64,000 bases of DNA from Methylomicrobium sp. wino1 (GCF_003932755.1 NZ_CP024202.1:1302001-1366000); one strand, 5' to 3'; numbered from the stretch's first letter, positions 46,532 to 55,164 are shown. Numbers and translations: made by a program. The notes: a model not told the origin generated them from the letters alone.

Positions 46532-46658
46532 GCGCAACGACTTGATCTTCTAAGCAATAGACAATGAGCGCGGCTGAGAAGGCAAGTATCGATGGACAAA
46601 ATGCAACCGCAAGCCAGGGACGGATAGCGGTTTCACTCGGTACCACCGGGAGGTCGTT

Positions 46659-47147
46659 ATGAAAGGTCTAACAAAAATAGTCGTCTTGGCCATCAGTGCG
46701 ATGCTGTTGATGAATAGCGCCGTCTATGCTCAAGATCACCGGTCTCGTTCGAGCCGGCACAGTTATTCGAAACAACGGACCGCGCCGCCGCAAGCGCCGC
46801 GATCACGCATATATTCGACGCCTAGGCGACACTACACGCCGGCGCCGCCCTATCCGCATTATTATAAACCCGGTCATCGGACTAGGCCTTTGCCTCGCGG
46901 CGCATCGAGGATAGTCGTCGACCGTTCAAGTTATTATTTTTATGACGGCTTTTATTATCAGCCGTTTCAATCCGGCTTTATCATCGTCGATGCGCCGATC
47001 GGAGCGATCATAGCCACATTGCCGAGACTGCATCATCAAGTGATTTGGCGAGGCTCGCCGTATTTTGTCGTAGGCAATACGTTTTATCGTAGGCACCCGA
47101 GAGGCTATATCGTCGTCAATAATCCAGGCATTGTGCTTTGGCGATAA
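46659..47147 (+). CDS. Exported Arg/Tyr-rich protein (DUF6515-like)
   Basis: 162 residues. Signal peptide ending near SAVYAQ, then a low-complexity basic region rich in Arg, Ser, Pro and Tyr (about 25-85), then a compact conserved part (SSYYFYDGFYYQP, then GFIIVDAPIGAII, LPRLHHQVIWRGSPYFV, GNTFYRR and GYIVVNNPG). This C-terminal pattern is that of a family of small periplasmic proteins I know as DUF6515; function unknown. It is 127 bp after the spy-like gene and may also belong to the envelope-stress group. Confidence 0.65.
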   Translation: MKGLTKIVVLAISAMLLMNSAVYAQDHRSRSSRHSYSKQRTAPPQAPRSRIYSTPRRHYTPAPPYPHYYKPGHRTRPLPRGASRIVVDRSSYYFYDGFYYQPFQSGFIIVDAPIGAIIATLPRLHHQVIWRGSPYFVVGNTFYRRHPRGYIVVNNPGIVLWR

Positions 47148-47198
47148 ACCCAAATTCAACTACAAAGAACTCGGCTAGAGGCTTATCGAGCGTTATCT

Positions 47199-47882
47199 TT
47201 AAGCATCGACTAAAGCGGCCTCATCGATATAAACATCGACGCCGGCTTCCGGTCTGATTAATGCGACCGGAAGGACTTCTCCTTGGCGCCATTGCTTGAC
47301 AGCTTCTTGCTTGCCGACTCCGGTCACTAGAAACAACACTTGCAGGCTATTGCTCAGGGTTTTGGCGCTCAAAGAAATTCTTTCCGGCGGCGGCTTCGGC
47401 GAATTGAAAACGGCATGTACCTTCTCATCGGTTGAATGAACGTGCCCTGGAAATAAGCTCGCGGTATGTCCGTCTTCGCCCATACCTAACAAGACCATAT
47501 CGAATCGGCCGGCCTGTTCGATCGTCATGCGGTAGGTTTCGGCCCCTTTTTCCGGACCGAGTTCGGCTGGCATCGTATGGATTTGCCCGGCAGGAATAGA
47601 AACTTTATCCAAAAATACCGAGCCGGCCATGCGGCTATTGCGGTCGGCATGATCGACCGGTAAACATCGTTCATCGCCGTAATAAACATGCCAGTTTGGC
47701 CAATCGGCAGAGCTTTCGGCCAGCATTCGATAAACTTTTTCCGGCGTGCTTCCTCCCGCCAAGACTAATTTGAACGAACCTCTTTCCAAGATGGCTTGTT
47801 CGGCGGCGGCAAGGATTTGTTGTGCGGCGGACGCGGCGACCTTGTCCGCTGTCGCAAACGAATGCCAATGGATTTTTTGCAT
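47199..47882 (-). CDS. pgl: 6-phosphogluconolactonase
   Basis: 227 residues from the ATG at 47882; the frame is open to 47939 but family members begin close to MQKIHWHSF. LAGGSTPEKVYRML, YYGDERCLPVDHADRNSRM and VLLGMGEDGHTASLFPG are the hallmark motifs of the DevB/Pgl type. It hydrolyses 6-phosphogluconolactone in the oxidative pentose phosphate pathway in the cytoplasm. No zwf or gnd gene is adjacent; its upstream region is filled by repeats. Confidence 0.93.
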   Translation of the reverse strand: MQKIHWHSFATADKVAASAAQQILAAAEQAILERGSFKLVLAGGSTPEKVYRMLAESSADWPNWHVYYGDERCLPVDHADRNSRMAGSVFLDKVSIPAGQIHTMPAELGPEKGAETYRMTIEQAGRFDMVLLGMGEDGHTASLFPGHVHSTDEKVHAVFNSPKPPPERISLSAKTLSNSLQVLFLVTGVGKQEAVKQWRQGEVLPVALIRPEAGVDVYIDEAALVDA

Positions 47883-48121
47883 GGTGATAAGTCCTCTTGG
47901 TAAGGTAATGGTTAGTAAGGCACTAAATCTAATGAGCATGAAGAAACCCCATCATCTCGGATTTCTCTTCGTTTCCGGTATATACGGGCTGCTTTAATCG
48001 AAGATCAATTGTATCAGTTCTTCGGTACTCGTTTCTTGAGTCTGCATTTTTTTACGGGGCTGCCAAGTTCCGGCATCCATTCATGCCTTTTAGGAACAAG
48101 CATATTATAACCTCTTCAAAT

Positions 48122-48437
48122 GGTTCCCACGCTCTGCGCCCATTGTTATACATAAATCTTGTATTGCTATCTTAGCTAATGCGACCTCGATACTATTTGT
48201 TGTCATCGAGCGCAACCGGCTTTCATTCACCTAGCGTTAGATGAGGGACGATCAGGGATCGCTACCACAGAGCATTTGGAATCTTTGTGGGAGCTACGTC
48301 TTCGTCGCGACTATCGAAGCCCCCGATGTGCAATGTTCGGTGACTTATCAAACAGCACAGTTTCTGGATATTCCTAACCGCTTGTCACCACGCATGACGG
48401 TACTTGTGTATAACGATGAGCGTTCTGCATGGGAACC
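48122..48437. repeat. Family B MITE-like repeat, copy 2
   Basis: Diverged copy of the element at 25515-25817. Core ends TGTTATACATAAA (48144-48156) and CTTGTGTATAACG (48403-48415), with outer arms GGTTCCCACGCTCTGCG against CGTTCTGCATGGGAACC in inverted order. The interior keeps CCTCGATAC, GATCGCTACCACAGAG, TGTGGGAGCTACGTC, TTCGTCGCGA and CTTATCAAACAGCA. The copies differ enough that insertion is not recent. Confidence 0.6.
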
Positions 48438-48468
48438 CAGGTGGGGACGCTCTAGCGTCATCGTAGAT

Positions 48469-48512
48469 CAAAATTCGGCACCCGGCGCTTCCTTAAGCAA
48501 TGCCGAAATTTG
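48469..48512. repeat. Family A dispersed repeat, copy 2 (short form)
   Basis: The same 12-bp ends as copy 1 (CAAAATTCGGCA, TGCCGAAATTTG) but with only 20 bp between them, so it is an internally deleted form able to form a compact hairpin. It lies immediately after the family B copy. The flanking CATCGTAGAT on the left and TGCGAAAGGTATA on the right are shared with copy 1, so the repeat unit is wider than the inverted ends. Confidence 0.65.
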
Positions 48513-48617
48513 AAGTGCGAAAGGTATATATAACAAGATATGGGAAATGTCGGAACGCCGGTATAACTCAGAGAACTGAAGTTCGGAAAACAAGTTAAAT
48601 CCAAAAGGGAAAAGAGT

Positions 48618-48683
48618 ATGTCACTTAATCGGCCGGATTTTGATAATCTAGGACAATTTTTCCACCAAGAGTCGGTTGAATGA
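48618..48683 (+). CDS. Possible 21-residue leader peptide coupled to cstA
   Basis: A short frame (MSLNRPDFDNLGQFFHQESVE) preceded by GGGAAAAGAG. Its TGA overlaps the cstA ATG by ATGA, so if translated it would set the translation rate of cstA. I know no family for it. The exact overlap and the purine-rich start region are the only support. Confidence 0.35.
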   Translation: MSLNRPDFDNLGQFFHQESVE

Positions 48684-50359
48684 ATGCAATTTATCTGATG
48701 TTAATGGGCCTGGCCGCTATGGCGCTGGGTTATTTTGTCTACTCCAAATTTATCTGCGAAAAAATCTTTAAAGTCGATCCTAATTTTCTGACTCCGGCCC
48801 ATGAATTGAACGACGGTATCGATTATGTACCGACCAACAAATATGTATTATGGGGGCATCATTTTACCTCCGTCGCCGGTGCCGCGCCGATCATCGGTCC
48901 CGCCATTGCCGTGATCTGGGGCTGGGTGCCGGCTTTCATTTGGGTGGTATTAGGCACCATCTTCTTTGCCGGCGTGCATGATGCCGGCGGTATTTGGGCC
49001 AGTAACCGCAATCAAGCCAAATCGATCGGTTCGTTGACCGGCGATATCATCGGCAAACGCGCCCGCAGCTGTTTCATGATCGTGATCTTTCTGTTGCTGC
49101 TGATGGTGAATGCCGTGTTCGCGGTCGTCATTGCCCGCCAGTTGATTGGTTTTCCCAGTGCGACGATACCGGTGTGGGGGGCTATCGTTGTGGCGTTGAT
49201 CATCGGCCAACTGATTTACCGCCGTTCTATCGGATTGATGAGCGTTACGTTATTAGGCGTCATTGCACTGTATGCGATGATTTATGTAGGCGCCAAGCTG
49301 CCGGTTTCATTGCCCGAGCAAATGGCCGGTTTAAACGACAACCAAAGCTGGATCATCATTTTGTTCGCTTACGCGGCAATCGCTTCGTTATTGCCGGTGT
49401 GGGTGTTATTGCAACCGAGAGATTACATCAACGGCATTCAATTGTTCATCGGACTGATTTTGTTTTACGGCGCGGTATTGGCTGCAGGCCCGGAGATTGT
49501 CGCCCCTCCCTTCAATACCCATTTGCCGGAAGGCACGCCGTCGATCATTCCGATTTTATTCGTGACCATTGCCTGCGGCGCCATCTCCGGTTTTCATGGC
49601 TTGGTGTCGAGCGGTACGACTTCCAAGCAGTTGGATAAAGAGCCGGATTTACGTTTTGTCGGTTATTTCGGCGCGGTTGGCGAAGGTTTATTGGCATTGT
49701 CGGCCATCATTGCGACAACTGCGGGATTCGCTACCTTGGGCGACTGGCAGGCAATCTATCACAGCTTCGGGCAAGGCGGCGTCGGCGCATTCATCCAAGG
49801 CGGCGGGAATATCCTGCAGCAAGGTCTTGGGCTGGATAACGTCTTGGCGGAAACGCTGCTGACCGTGATGGTCGTATTATTTGCCGGTACCACGATGGAT
49901 ACCAGCTTGCGGTTACAGCGCTATATTTTTCAGGAATGGGGTGTTATTTACCGGATCGGTTGGCTGCAAAAACCGCTTCAGGCGACTCTATTGGCGGTCG
50001 GTTCGTGTTTGCTATTGGCCTTTGGCGTCGGCGGGGACGGTTCCGGCGGACTATTGATATGGCCGTTGTTCGGCACGACCAATCAATTGCTGGCCGGATT
50101 CACGCTATTGGTGATTACGGTGATGCTGGTAAAACGCGGCCGACCGATGTGGTATACCCTGGCACCGTTGCTATTTTTACTGATCATGACCACGCTGGGT
50201 TTGCTAATCCAACTGAAAAGTTTTTTCGACCAACAAGACTGGTTCCTGCTGTCGCTCGACATCGTGGTATTGATCGCCGCCATCCTGATTTCGCTGGAAT
50301 CGAGCTGGGTACTCGGCAAACAACTCAAAGCCAATAAAGCCGGGGTCGTCAACACATGA
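48680..50359 (+). CDS. cstA: CstA-type carbon starvation / peptide or pyruvate transporter
   Basis: 559 residues with about 14-16 membrane segments, a short form compared with the roughly 700-residue E. coli CstA. The family signatures DGIDYVPTNKYVLWGHHFTS, GAAPIIGPAIAVIWGW and SGFHGLVSSGTTSKQL are all present. CstA-family proteins import pyruvate or peptides during carbon limitation. The stop overlaps the start of the next small gene by 4 bp. The cstA, small Cys-ending protein and ArsA-like ATPase order forms an operon. Confidence 0.93.
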   Translation: MNAIYLMLMGLAAMALGYFVYSKFICEKIFKVDPNFLTPAHELNDGIDYVPTNKYVLWGHHFTSVAGAAPIIGPAIAVIWGWVPAFIWVVLGTIFFAGVHDAGGIWASNRNQAKSIGSLTGDIIGKRARSCFMIVIFLLLLMVNAVFAVVIARQLIGFPSATIPVWGAIVVALIIGQLIYRRSIGLMSVTLLGVIALYAMIYVGAKLPVSLPEQMAGLNDNQSWIIILFAYAAIASLLPVWVLLQPRDYINGIQLFIGLILFYGAVLAAGPEIVAPPFNTHLPEGTPSIIPILFVTIACGAISGFHGLVSSGTTSKQLDKEPDLRFVGYFGAVGEGLLALSAIIATTAGFATLGDWQAIYHSFGQGGVGAFIQGGGNILQQGLGLDNVLAETLLTVMVVLFAGTTMDTSLRLQRYIFQEWGVIYRIGWLQKPLQATLLAVGSCLLLAFGVGGDGSGGLLIWPLFGTTNQLLAGFTLLVITVMLVKRGRPMWYTLAPLLFLLIMTTLGLLIQLKSFFDQQDWFLLSLDIVVLIAAILISLESSWVLGKQLKANKAGVVNT

Positions 50360-50628
50360 AATTGAACGAACTAAAGGCCTTGTTCGACCGGGCCGATCAT
50401 TATGCCGAAGAGTTCTATAACGCCCCCTATCGGGCGGCTATCGCCCGCGCCCGCCGCGAGCAGGACGATCTCTTCATGTTGTTGGTGTTCAGTGAAATGA
50501 TGGGAGTGCCCAATCCCGTCAGTTATTACACATTGGAATTACAGCCCATCCTACTCGAACGTTTTCACGACTGGCATCGGCGCATGGGCATGGAGCACTC
50601 GCCGCTGGACCATATCAAATGCTGTTGA
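50356..50628 (+). CDS. Small CstA-associated protein ending in CC (cory-CC-star-like)
   Basis: 90 residues, cytoplasmic and helical (LFDRADHYAEEFYNAPYRA, DDLFMLLVFSEMMGVPNPVS), ending HSPLDHIKCC with two terminal Cys. I recall this as the cory-CC-star family, found beside short CstA proteins and ArsA-like ATPases. The terminal CC pair suggests metal or thiol chemistry, but no function is established to my knowledge. It overlaps cstA by ATGA and is followed after 4 bp by the ATPase gene. Confidence 0.7.
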   Translation: MKLNELKALFDRADHYAEEFYNAPYRAAIARARREQDDLFMLLVFSEMMGVPNPVSYYTLELQPILLERFHDWHRRMGMEHSPLDHIKCC

Positions 50629-50632
50629 TGCG

Positions 50633-51640
50633 ATGAGTTTGATAACCGAAATGCGGATTCTGTTGATCGGCGGCAAGGGCGGTGTCGGAAAAACCACAAT
50701 ATCTTCGGCACTCGCCCTACTCGCCGATCGGCGCGGAAAAAAAGTGCTGCTGGTTTCGACCGATCCGGCGCATAGCCTGGCCGATGCATTCGGCTGCCGG
50801 ATCGGCGACAACATCACCCGGCTGGCGGTCAATATAGACGGCCTGGAATTAGACCCCGACCGCGAAGTGGAACAACACCTGGAGCGGGTGAGCGCCCAAC
50901 TGAAGCGGTTTACCCGACCGGAAATGTACGATGCGATCGAAAAACAAATGCGCTTGACCCGTCAAGCGCCGGGCGCGCAAGAAGCCGCGATGCTCGAACG
51001 CATTGCCAATACCCTTACACTAGGTCTCAAAGACTACGATCTGACGATTTTCGACACGGCGCCGACCGGCCATACCTTGCGTTTATTGAGCCTGCCCGAG
51101 GCCATCGCGGCCTGGACTCAAGGCTTGCTGAAAGCCAATCAACGATCGGAAAAATTGGCTGAAGTTCTCGAACACTTAACGCCTAAGGCCGGGCGCGACA
51201 TCGATAATCCGTTGTCCGATCCGGCTGAGCATGCCACGGTGGGCATGGATCCGCGTAATAAGGCCATCACCGAAACGCTGCTGGCTCGGCAGCGCTTGTT
51301 GCAGCGAACCCGCGAATTGTTACAGGACAAAGACCAAACGGCCTTGCTGTTTGTTTTGACGCCTGAAAAACTGCCGATTCTCGAGACAGCACGCGCCGTA
51401 AAAGCCTTGCAACAAGAGCGCCTGCCCTTGGCCGGCTTGGTTATTAACCGTATCTTGCCGGAAGATGCCGAAGGTGATTTTTTAGCGCAACGCCGCCGGC
51501 AAGAAAAAATACACCTGCAGCAAATCGAACAAGAATTCGCTAATCTTACAAGGTATTCGATTCCACTACAGGCAACTGATATTCAGGGGATCGACGGGCT
51601 GAACAAGATGGCGGATTTGTTAATGTATGCGGGGTTGTGA
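50633..51640 (+). CDS. ArsA/GET3-family ATPase
   Basis: 335 residues, a single-domain ArsA-type P-loop ATPase: deviant Walker A GGKGGVGKTT (14-23), switch I STDPAHSLADAFG, switch II FDTAPTGHTLRLLSLPE and an A-loop-like LVINRILPE. It has no obvious arsenite-binding Cys triplet, so arsenite export is unlikely; there is also no arsB or arsR nearby. It is the last gene of the cstA operon, so a role in CstA insertion or regulation, in the style of GET3 ATPases, is plausible but inferred. Confidence 0.85.
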   Translation: MSLITEMRILLIGGKGGVGKTTISSALALLADRRGKKVLLVSTDPAHSLADAFGCRIGDNITRLAVNIDGLELDPDREVEQHLERVSAQLKRFTRPEMYDAIEKQMRLTRQAPGAQEAAMLERIANTLTLGLKDYDLTIFDTAPTGHTLRLLSLPEAIAAWTQGLLKANQRSEKLAEVLEHLTPKAGRDIDNPLSDPAEHATVGMDPRNKAITETLLARQRLLQRTRELLQDKDQTALLFVLTPEKLPILETARAVKALQQERLPLAGLVINRILPEDAEGDFLAQRRRQEKIHLQQIEQEFANLTRYSIPLQATDIQGIDGLNKMADLLMYAGL

Positions 51641-52173
51641 CGTTATTTTTCACGCGGTTTAACGGGTGGCGATAAGCGGGTGAAGGATTCTCGCCGCTTG
51701 CGCGCGGGGCCGGTTATCCAACCCGCCACGAACGTTTCGCTTTGCTTGGGCTACGGTCGAAAAGCTTCCGCTCCTGCTCACGCCCCTTACCTACATCCAT
51801 ATAGGTAACGTTTAGGATGGGATTACAAATCCCGTCCTGGCAAGCTAGAAGCTGCCACTTCGCTAGCGCCCAAGTCACGCGGATAGCGCTTGCCAACATA
51901 CTAAATATAGCGTTTAATCCGCTCTAGTTTAAGCCTGTCCGGTACGAGTGTTAAAGTGCTTCAAACGAATCTTGGCACGAATAATTTCGGTGAATTTTCC
52001 AAAGGCGGCGCTGAAGTATTTTGCATTTTTGTTAGGAAAGGTTGTTTCTTGCAAGACACTGAAAATTTTATGTCTTTAATTTTTAAAAACGAATTAGGCA
52101 GCTGTTTGACGCATTATTTTGCGTCATTTAGGATGTCTAATTATAGTTATGCAAATAGAGAACAGATGCTCGT
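51641..52173. other. 533-bp region with palindromes and no supported gene
   Basis: Contains a palindrome at 51787-51808 (TTACCT / AGGTAA) and a longer one at 51814-51838 (AGGATGGGATT / AATCCCGTCCT, one mismatch), a REP-like arrangement. A 73-codon frame (51956-52177) ends by ATGA overlap with the next gene but has no ribosome binding site and unremarkable composition. Confidence 0.4.
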
Positions 52174-52440
52174 ATGATTGAATATGGTTTCATAGGCACA
52201 GCGTATCGAATATTAAAAGATATATTCAGTTTCGCTCGTGGTAAGAAGCGTTCGCTGTCTTCGGCTGAGAGAATTCAATTAAGGCAAAAATGGAAAAAGG
52301 AATTTGAAGAGGTTATCGCCACAAGGCAGAGAGATAAACTAAGAATGGATGTAATCATTAGAGACATGAAGCGTATTGATAATTATCCAGACGTCAATGC
52401 CAAAGAAAAAGGCATTTCGTCTTGGTTCAAGGTCGGTTAA
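52174..52440 (+). CDS. Hypothetical small protein, cassette-like
   Basis: 88 residues, mostly basic and helical after an N-terminal hydrophobic-leaning start (MIEYGFIGTAYRILKDIF). Segment RKKWKKEF-like helices (LRQKWKKEFEEVIATRQRDK) could bind nucleic acid or a partner. I do not recognise a family. Its TAA is followed at once by the ATG of the next gene, so the two are translationally linked. AT-rich composition compared with the cstA operon suggests recent acquisition. Confidence 0.5.
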   Translation: MIEYGFIGTAYRILKDIFSFARGKKRSLSSAERIQLRQKWKKEFEEVIATRQRDKLRMDVIIRDMKRIDNYPDVNAKEKGISSWFKVG

Positions 52441-52800
52441 ATGGGTACATACCATAAAGGTATACAAGCTGGCCTAAGTTGGGGGGCTCTGAAAGTTGAT
52501 GAGCAAACCGGCAAATACAGATTTGTCGATCGCAAGAATAAAGAAGAAGGCGAAATAAAGGTAATTCTAATTGGGCTTATACCATACGAAAACATCGAAG
52601 CAACAGATTGGGAGGGAGACGAGTATGGTGGGCATCCACATATTTACTGCCACTTTACAGAGAAGAAAAACCAGCCGTATGAAAGGTTGATATTTTCTGA
52701 GCAAAGGCAGCTAGATCATTTTACATACTATAGCGAAGTTGCAGATTATGAAGAGGTCAGAAAGCTCAGTAAAAAACGCAAAATCGAGTATTTTGCATAA
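52441..52800 (+). CDS. Hypothetical cassette-encoded protein
   Basis: 119 residues, starting directly after the stop of the previous gene. Soluble, acidic/aromatic (LIGLIPYENIEATDWEGDEY, HPHIYCHFTEKKNQPYERL). It contains a His/Cys-containing stretch GGHPHIYCHF but no recognised fold. The stop codon merges with the beginning of an attC-like site (TAAC), the classic arrangement of an integron cassette gene. Function unknown. Confidence 0.6.
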   Translation: MGTYHKGIQAGLSWGALKVDEQTGKYRFVDRKNKEEGEIKVILIGLIPYENIEATDWEGDEYGGHPHIYCHFTEKKNQPYERLIFSEQRQLDHFTYYSEVADYEEVRKLSKKRKIEYFA

Positions 52801-52862
52801 CATAGCGCTCAAGCCGACCCGCTTCCGCTACGCTCCAACGGTCGGCTTAGCTCTACGTTAGC
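52798..52862 (+). other. Integron attC-like recombination site
   Basis: About 65 bp. Outer pair TAACATAG / CTACGTTAG (R'' and R'), inner pair AAGCCGACC / GGTCGGCTT (L'' and L', 9 bp perfect), and an extra unpaired C on the left arm (GCTCAAGCC against GGCTTAGC), as expected for the extrahelical base of attC hairpins. The middle is a short variable terminal structure. It lies between two small hypothetical genes and starts inside the stop region of the upstream one. No integrase gene is in the window. Confidence 0.75.
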
Positions 52863-52873
52863 AGTCAAAAGCC

Positions 52874-53320
52874 GTGAGCAAACACTTATCAGATTCGACG
52901 GAACAACAAACAGCAGAAGTTTTTATGCTCAAATCTCTGCAAAACAAACTTGGCTGTCACTTTGTTCCTGATGCAGAAATGCCAATTGATGTTGGAGTAA
53001 AACCAGATGCAGTCGACCTTAAGAACAAGATAGTGGTTGAGGTTTATGCTCGAGTTGGTGAAGTTAATGGTGCTCAACAACACAAAATCAAAGGCGATAT
53101 ATTAAAGCTCGCGCTTATCGATAAGCGACTTGGCTCTGGTTGGCGAAAAATCATGTGTTTTGCTTCTAATGAAGCCGCCAAATACGTACAAGGCAAATCA
53201 TGGGTGGCGGAAGCAGCAAAAGAATTTGGTGTGGAATTATTCATTGTCGATTTGCCAGAAGAACAAAAAATTAATGTTATTACTGCTCAAAAGCGGCAGC
53301 GCATGGTGAACCCATCATGA
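52874..53320 (+). CDS. Hypothetical protein following the attC-like site
   Basis: 148 residues, starting with GTG at 52874, 12 bp after the attC-like site. Central part has VDLKNKIVVEVYARVGEVNGAQ and KGDILKLALIDKRLG followed by GWRKIMCFASNEAAKYV, a pattern like a small PD-(D/E)XK-type or restriction-like fold (an ExK-like VEVYARV and a K-rich helix), but this is a guess. AT-rich. The cassette position and context suggest an accessory function. Confidence 0.55.
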   Translation: MSKHLSDSTEQQTAEVFMLKSLQNKLGCHFVPDAEMPIDVGVKPDAVDLKNKIVVEVYARVGEVNGAQQHKIKGDILKLALIDKRLGSGWRKIMCFASNEAAKYVQGKSWVAEAAKEFGVELFIVDLPEEQKINVITAQKRQRMVNPS

Positions 53321-53328
53321 CTACTAAC

Positions 53329-53373
53329 AAGTCACTCGTTTGTGCCGCACAGTTTCAACGTTATAAGGCTCAT
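53329..53373 (+). other. Possible degenerate attC-like site
   Basis: TAACAAGTCACTC after the stop of the preceding gene resembles the R''/L'' side of many attC sites, and CAACGTTATAAGG the R' side. The inner stem is short (TGTGC / GCACA). If real it is truncated, about 45 bp, which would delimit the upstream gene as a cassette. Confidence 0.3.
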
Positions 53374-53426
53374 GCCCACTGACAATATTTTCCAGTAGCG
53401 GATAAAAGTGGCTCTAAAAAAGGGGG

Positions 53427-53558
53427 CAGGTTTAATTATCGCAATAATAAATAAACCTGATAATCAACTAGTCTGACACAGGGAGGGTCCGAGCAGAGCC
53501 GTGTGGGTAAGTCATGGACAGCGTCCCTGCTGCCCGCAACTTACCACACTCTCGGACC
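53427..53558 (+). repeat. Inverted repeats at the head of a transposase remnant
   Basis: Two hairpins: CAGGTTTA / TAAACCTG (53427-53459) after a GGGGGCAGG run, and a longer one with arms GGTCCGAG and GTGTGGGTAAGT (53486-53512) against ACTTACCACAC and CTCGGACC (53539-53558). Such structures are usual at ends of REP-associated transposase units. Confidence 0.5.
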
Positions 53559-54027
53559 TCGCGACCACGAAACCCACCGGTTCAATAACAGGTTGAAGAG
53601 ATTAATTCGCAAGACAGAGCAGTCGAAAAAAAGCCAAAATTTGCTTGAGGGATTAGTTTGGCTTATTGACTACGACAGGCTAATGGGTGACCCTATGACT
53701 CACTATAGGGAATTTGTCACACAAGGGATGAATCAGGAATCAATCTGGCGAGAGCTAAAACGTCAAATATTCCTCGGTGACGACACATTCGTATCGCAGA
53801 TGCAGGAAAAAATTAAAGGGAAAAATAACGATGTCAATTTTCCAACAGCACAAAGAAGAACGCCCGCATTGCCATTAGCCGAATACCAAAAGTCTTCTGC
53901 AAGTCGTAACGAGGCGATCGTATCGGCTTATGCCACAGGGGAATATAGCTATCAACAAATAGCGGATTTTTTTGAACTCCATTTTACAATCGTCGGTAAA
54001 GTTATCAGAGCAGCAAGATTAAAATGA
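53503..54027 (+). pseudogene. C-terminal remnant of a REP-associated (Y1/IS200-like) transposase
   Basis: A 174-codon frame beginning at a GTG inside a hairpin; its first 25 residues look non-native. From about residue 30 it matches the C-terminal half of REP-associated tyrosine transposases: GMNQESIWRELKRQIFLGDD, FVSQMQEKI, AQRRTPALPLAEYQ and a terminal helix-turn-helix ATGEYSYQQIADFFELHF. The N-terminal catalytic half with the HUH and Tyr is absent, so it cannot transpose by itself. Confidence 0.7.
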
Positions 54028-54090
54028 AAGCTATGAATCTAGACTTGACCCCAATGCTTTGACCCCAATGCTTCCCTAAAAGGCACTAAC

Positions 54091-54627
54091 ATGACACGAA
54101 TAAATATCAGTGATGTAAATATCGAATGCGTGCAGGGCGATATTGCCAACCAGTTTGAAATAGATGCGATTGTCAATGCGGCCAATGCCGAACTACGAAT
54201 CGGAGGCGGCGTAGCAGGGGCAATTCATCGAGCCGCAGGACCGGGTTTAGAAAATGAATGCCGTCCGCTCGCGCCCATCCGCCCAGGACAAGCGGTTATT
54301 ACGGGAGCGCACGACTTACCCAACCACTATGTGATCCATTGTCTAGGGCCCATATACGGACACGACGAGCCCGCCGACGATCTTCTGGCTTCGTGTTACC
54401 GAAATGCGCTTGGTCTCGCTGATCGACATGGCTTACGCTCGATTGCGTTTCCGGCTCTTTCAACCGGAGCCTTCGGTTACCCGATGGAGCAGGCTGCCCG
54501 GATTGCCTTCAAAACGATCCTAAGTGAATTACCAAATCTGTCATCGCTCAAACTTATTCGATTCGTGCTGTTCAATGCCAGAGACTTACAGTTGCATGAA
54601 AGCATTTTAAAGCAGCAGACAGACTAA
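54091..54627 (+). CDS. Macrodomain protein (ADP-ribose/O-acetyl-ADP-ribose hydrolase type)
   Basis: 178 residues, one macrodomain. IDAIVNAANAELRIGGGVAG then AIHRAAG is the ADP-ribose binding loop, and FPALSTGAFGYPMEQAA the second loop. Enzymes of this class remove ADP-ribose from proteins or deacetylate O-acetyl-ADP-ribose. Its place next to a phosphoribosyltransferase gene and mobile DNA leaves the role open; toxin-reversal functions are known for some macrodomains. No partner ADP-ribosyltransferase is seen here. Confidence 0.88.
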   Translation: MTRINISDVNIECVQGDIANQFEIDAIVNAANAELRIGGGVAGAIHRAAGPGLENECRPLAPIRPGQAVITGAHDLPNHYVIHCLGPIYGHDEPADDLLASCYRNALGLADRHGLRSIAFPALSTGAFGYPMEQAARIAFKTILSELPNLSSLKLIRFVLFNARDLQLHESILKQQTD

Positions 54628-55164
54628 CATGTAAGCGGTGATTGTAATGTCCTGTTACAAAAAAACGCCCATCATATCCGACTTCGCTCTTATTAAATAA
54701 CTGCGCATGGCAGATCTATGACGATGAATCTGTCCGAGAACCGGCTCGGTTACTTCAATGAGATTTAAATTGAAGCGGCCCCCAAGTATAATTTGACGCC
54801 CCATGCAAAAAAACTTCAAAGCAAAAATCATCACACTTCAGGATTCGTATTCAGCGGTCCATAGGCTTGCCCTCGATATCATGAAAAGCTCGCTATCTTT
54901 CGATATCGTTATTGCAATTGCCCGAGGCGGAATGTTCCCGGCACGCTTGATGTGTGATTTTTTAAACATTGGTCAATTGACTTCCATGCAGGTAAAGCAT
55001 TATCAAAGTGGAGCAGAAATTCTGAAATACGCTGAAATAATCGACCCTGTTAAGATAGATATTTCAGGAAAAAATGTTCTGATCATCGATGACGTTAACG
55101 ATACGGGTAAAACGCTAATCGAAGCCGTTAATCATGTGCAGAGCCTAAAGCCGGCTTTGCTTAG

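Noticed and set aside
48241-48513. 90-codon frame between pgl and cstA
   Set aside because: Lies entirely within family A and B repeats.
51956-52177. 73-codon frame overlapping the next gene by ATGA
   Set aside because: No ribosome binding site and unremarkable composition; the overlap alone is not enough.
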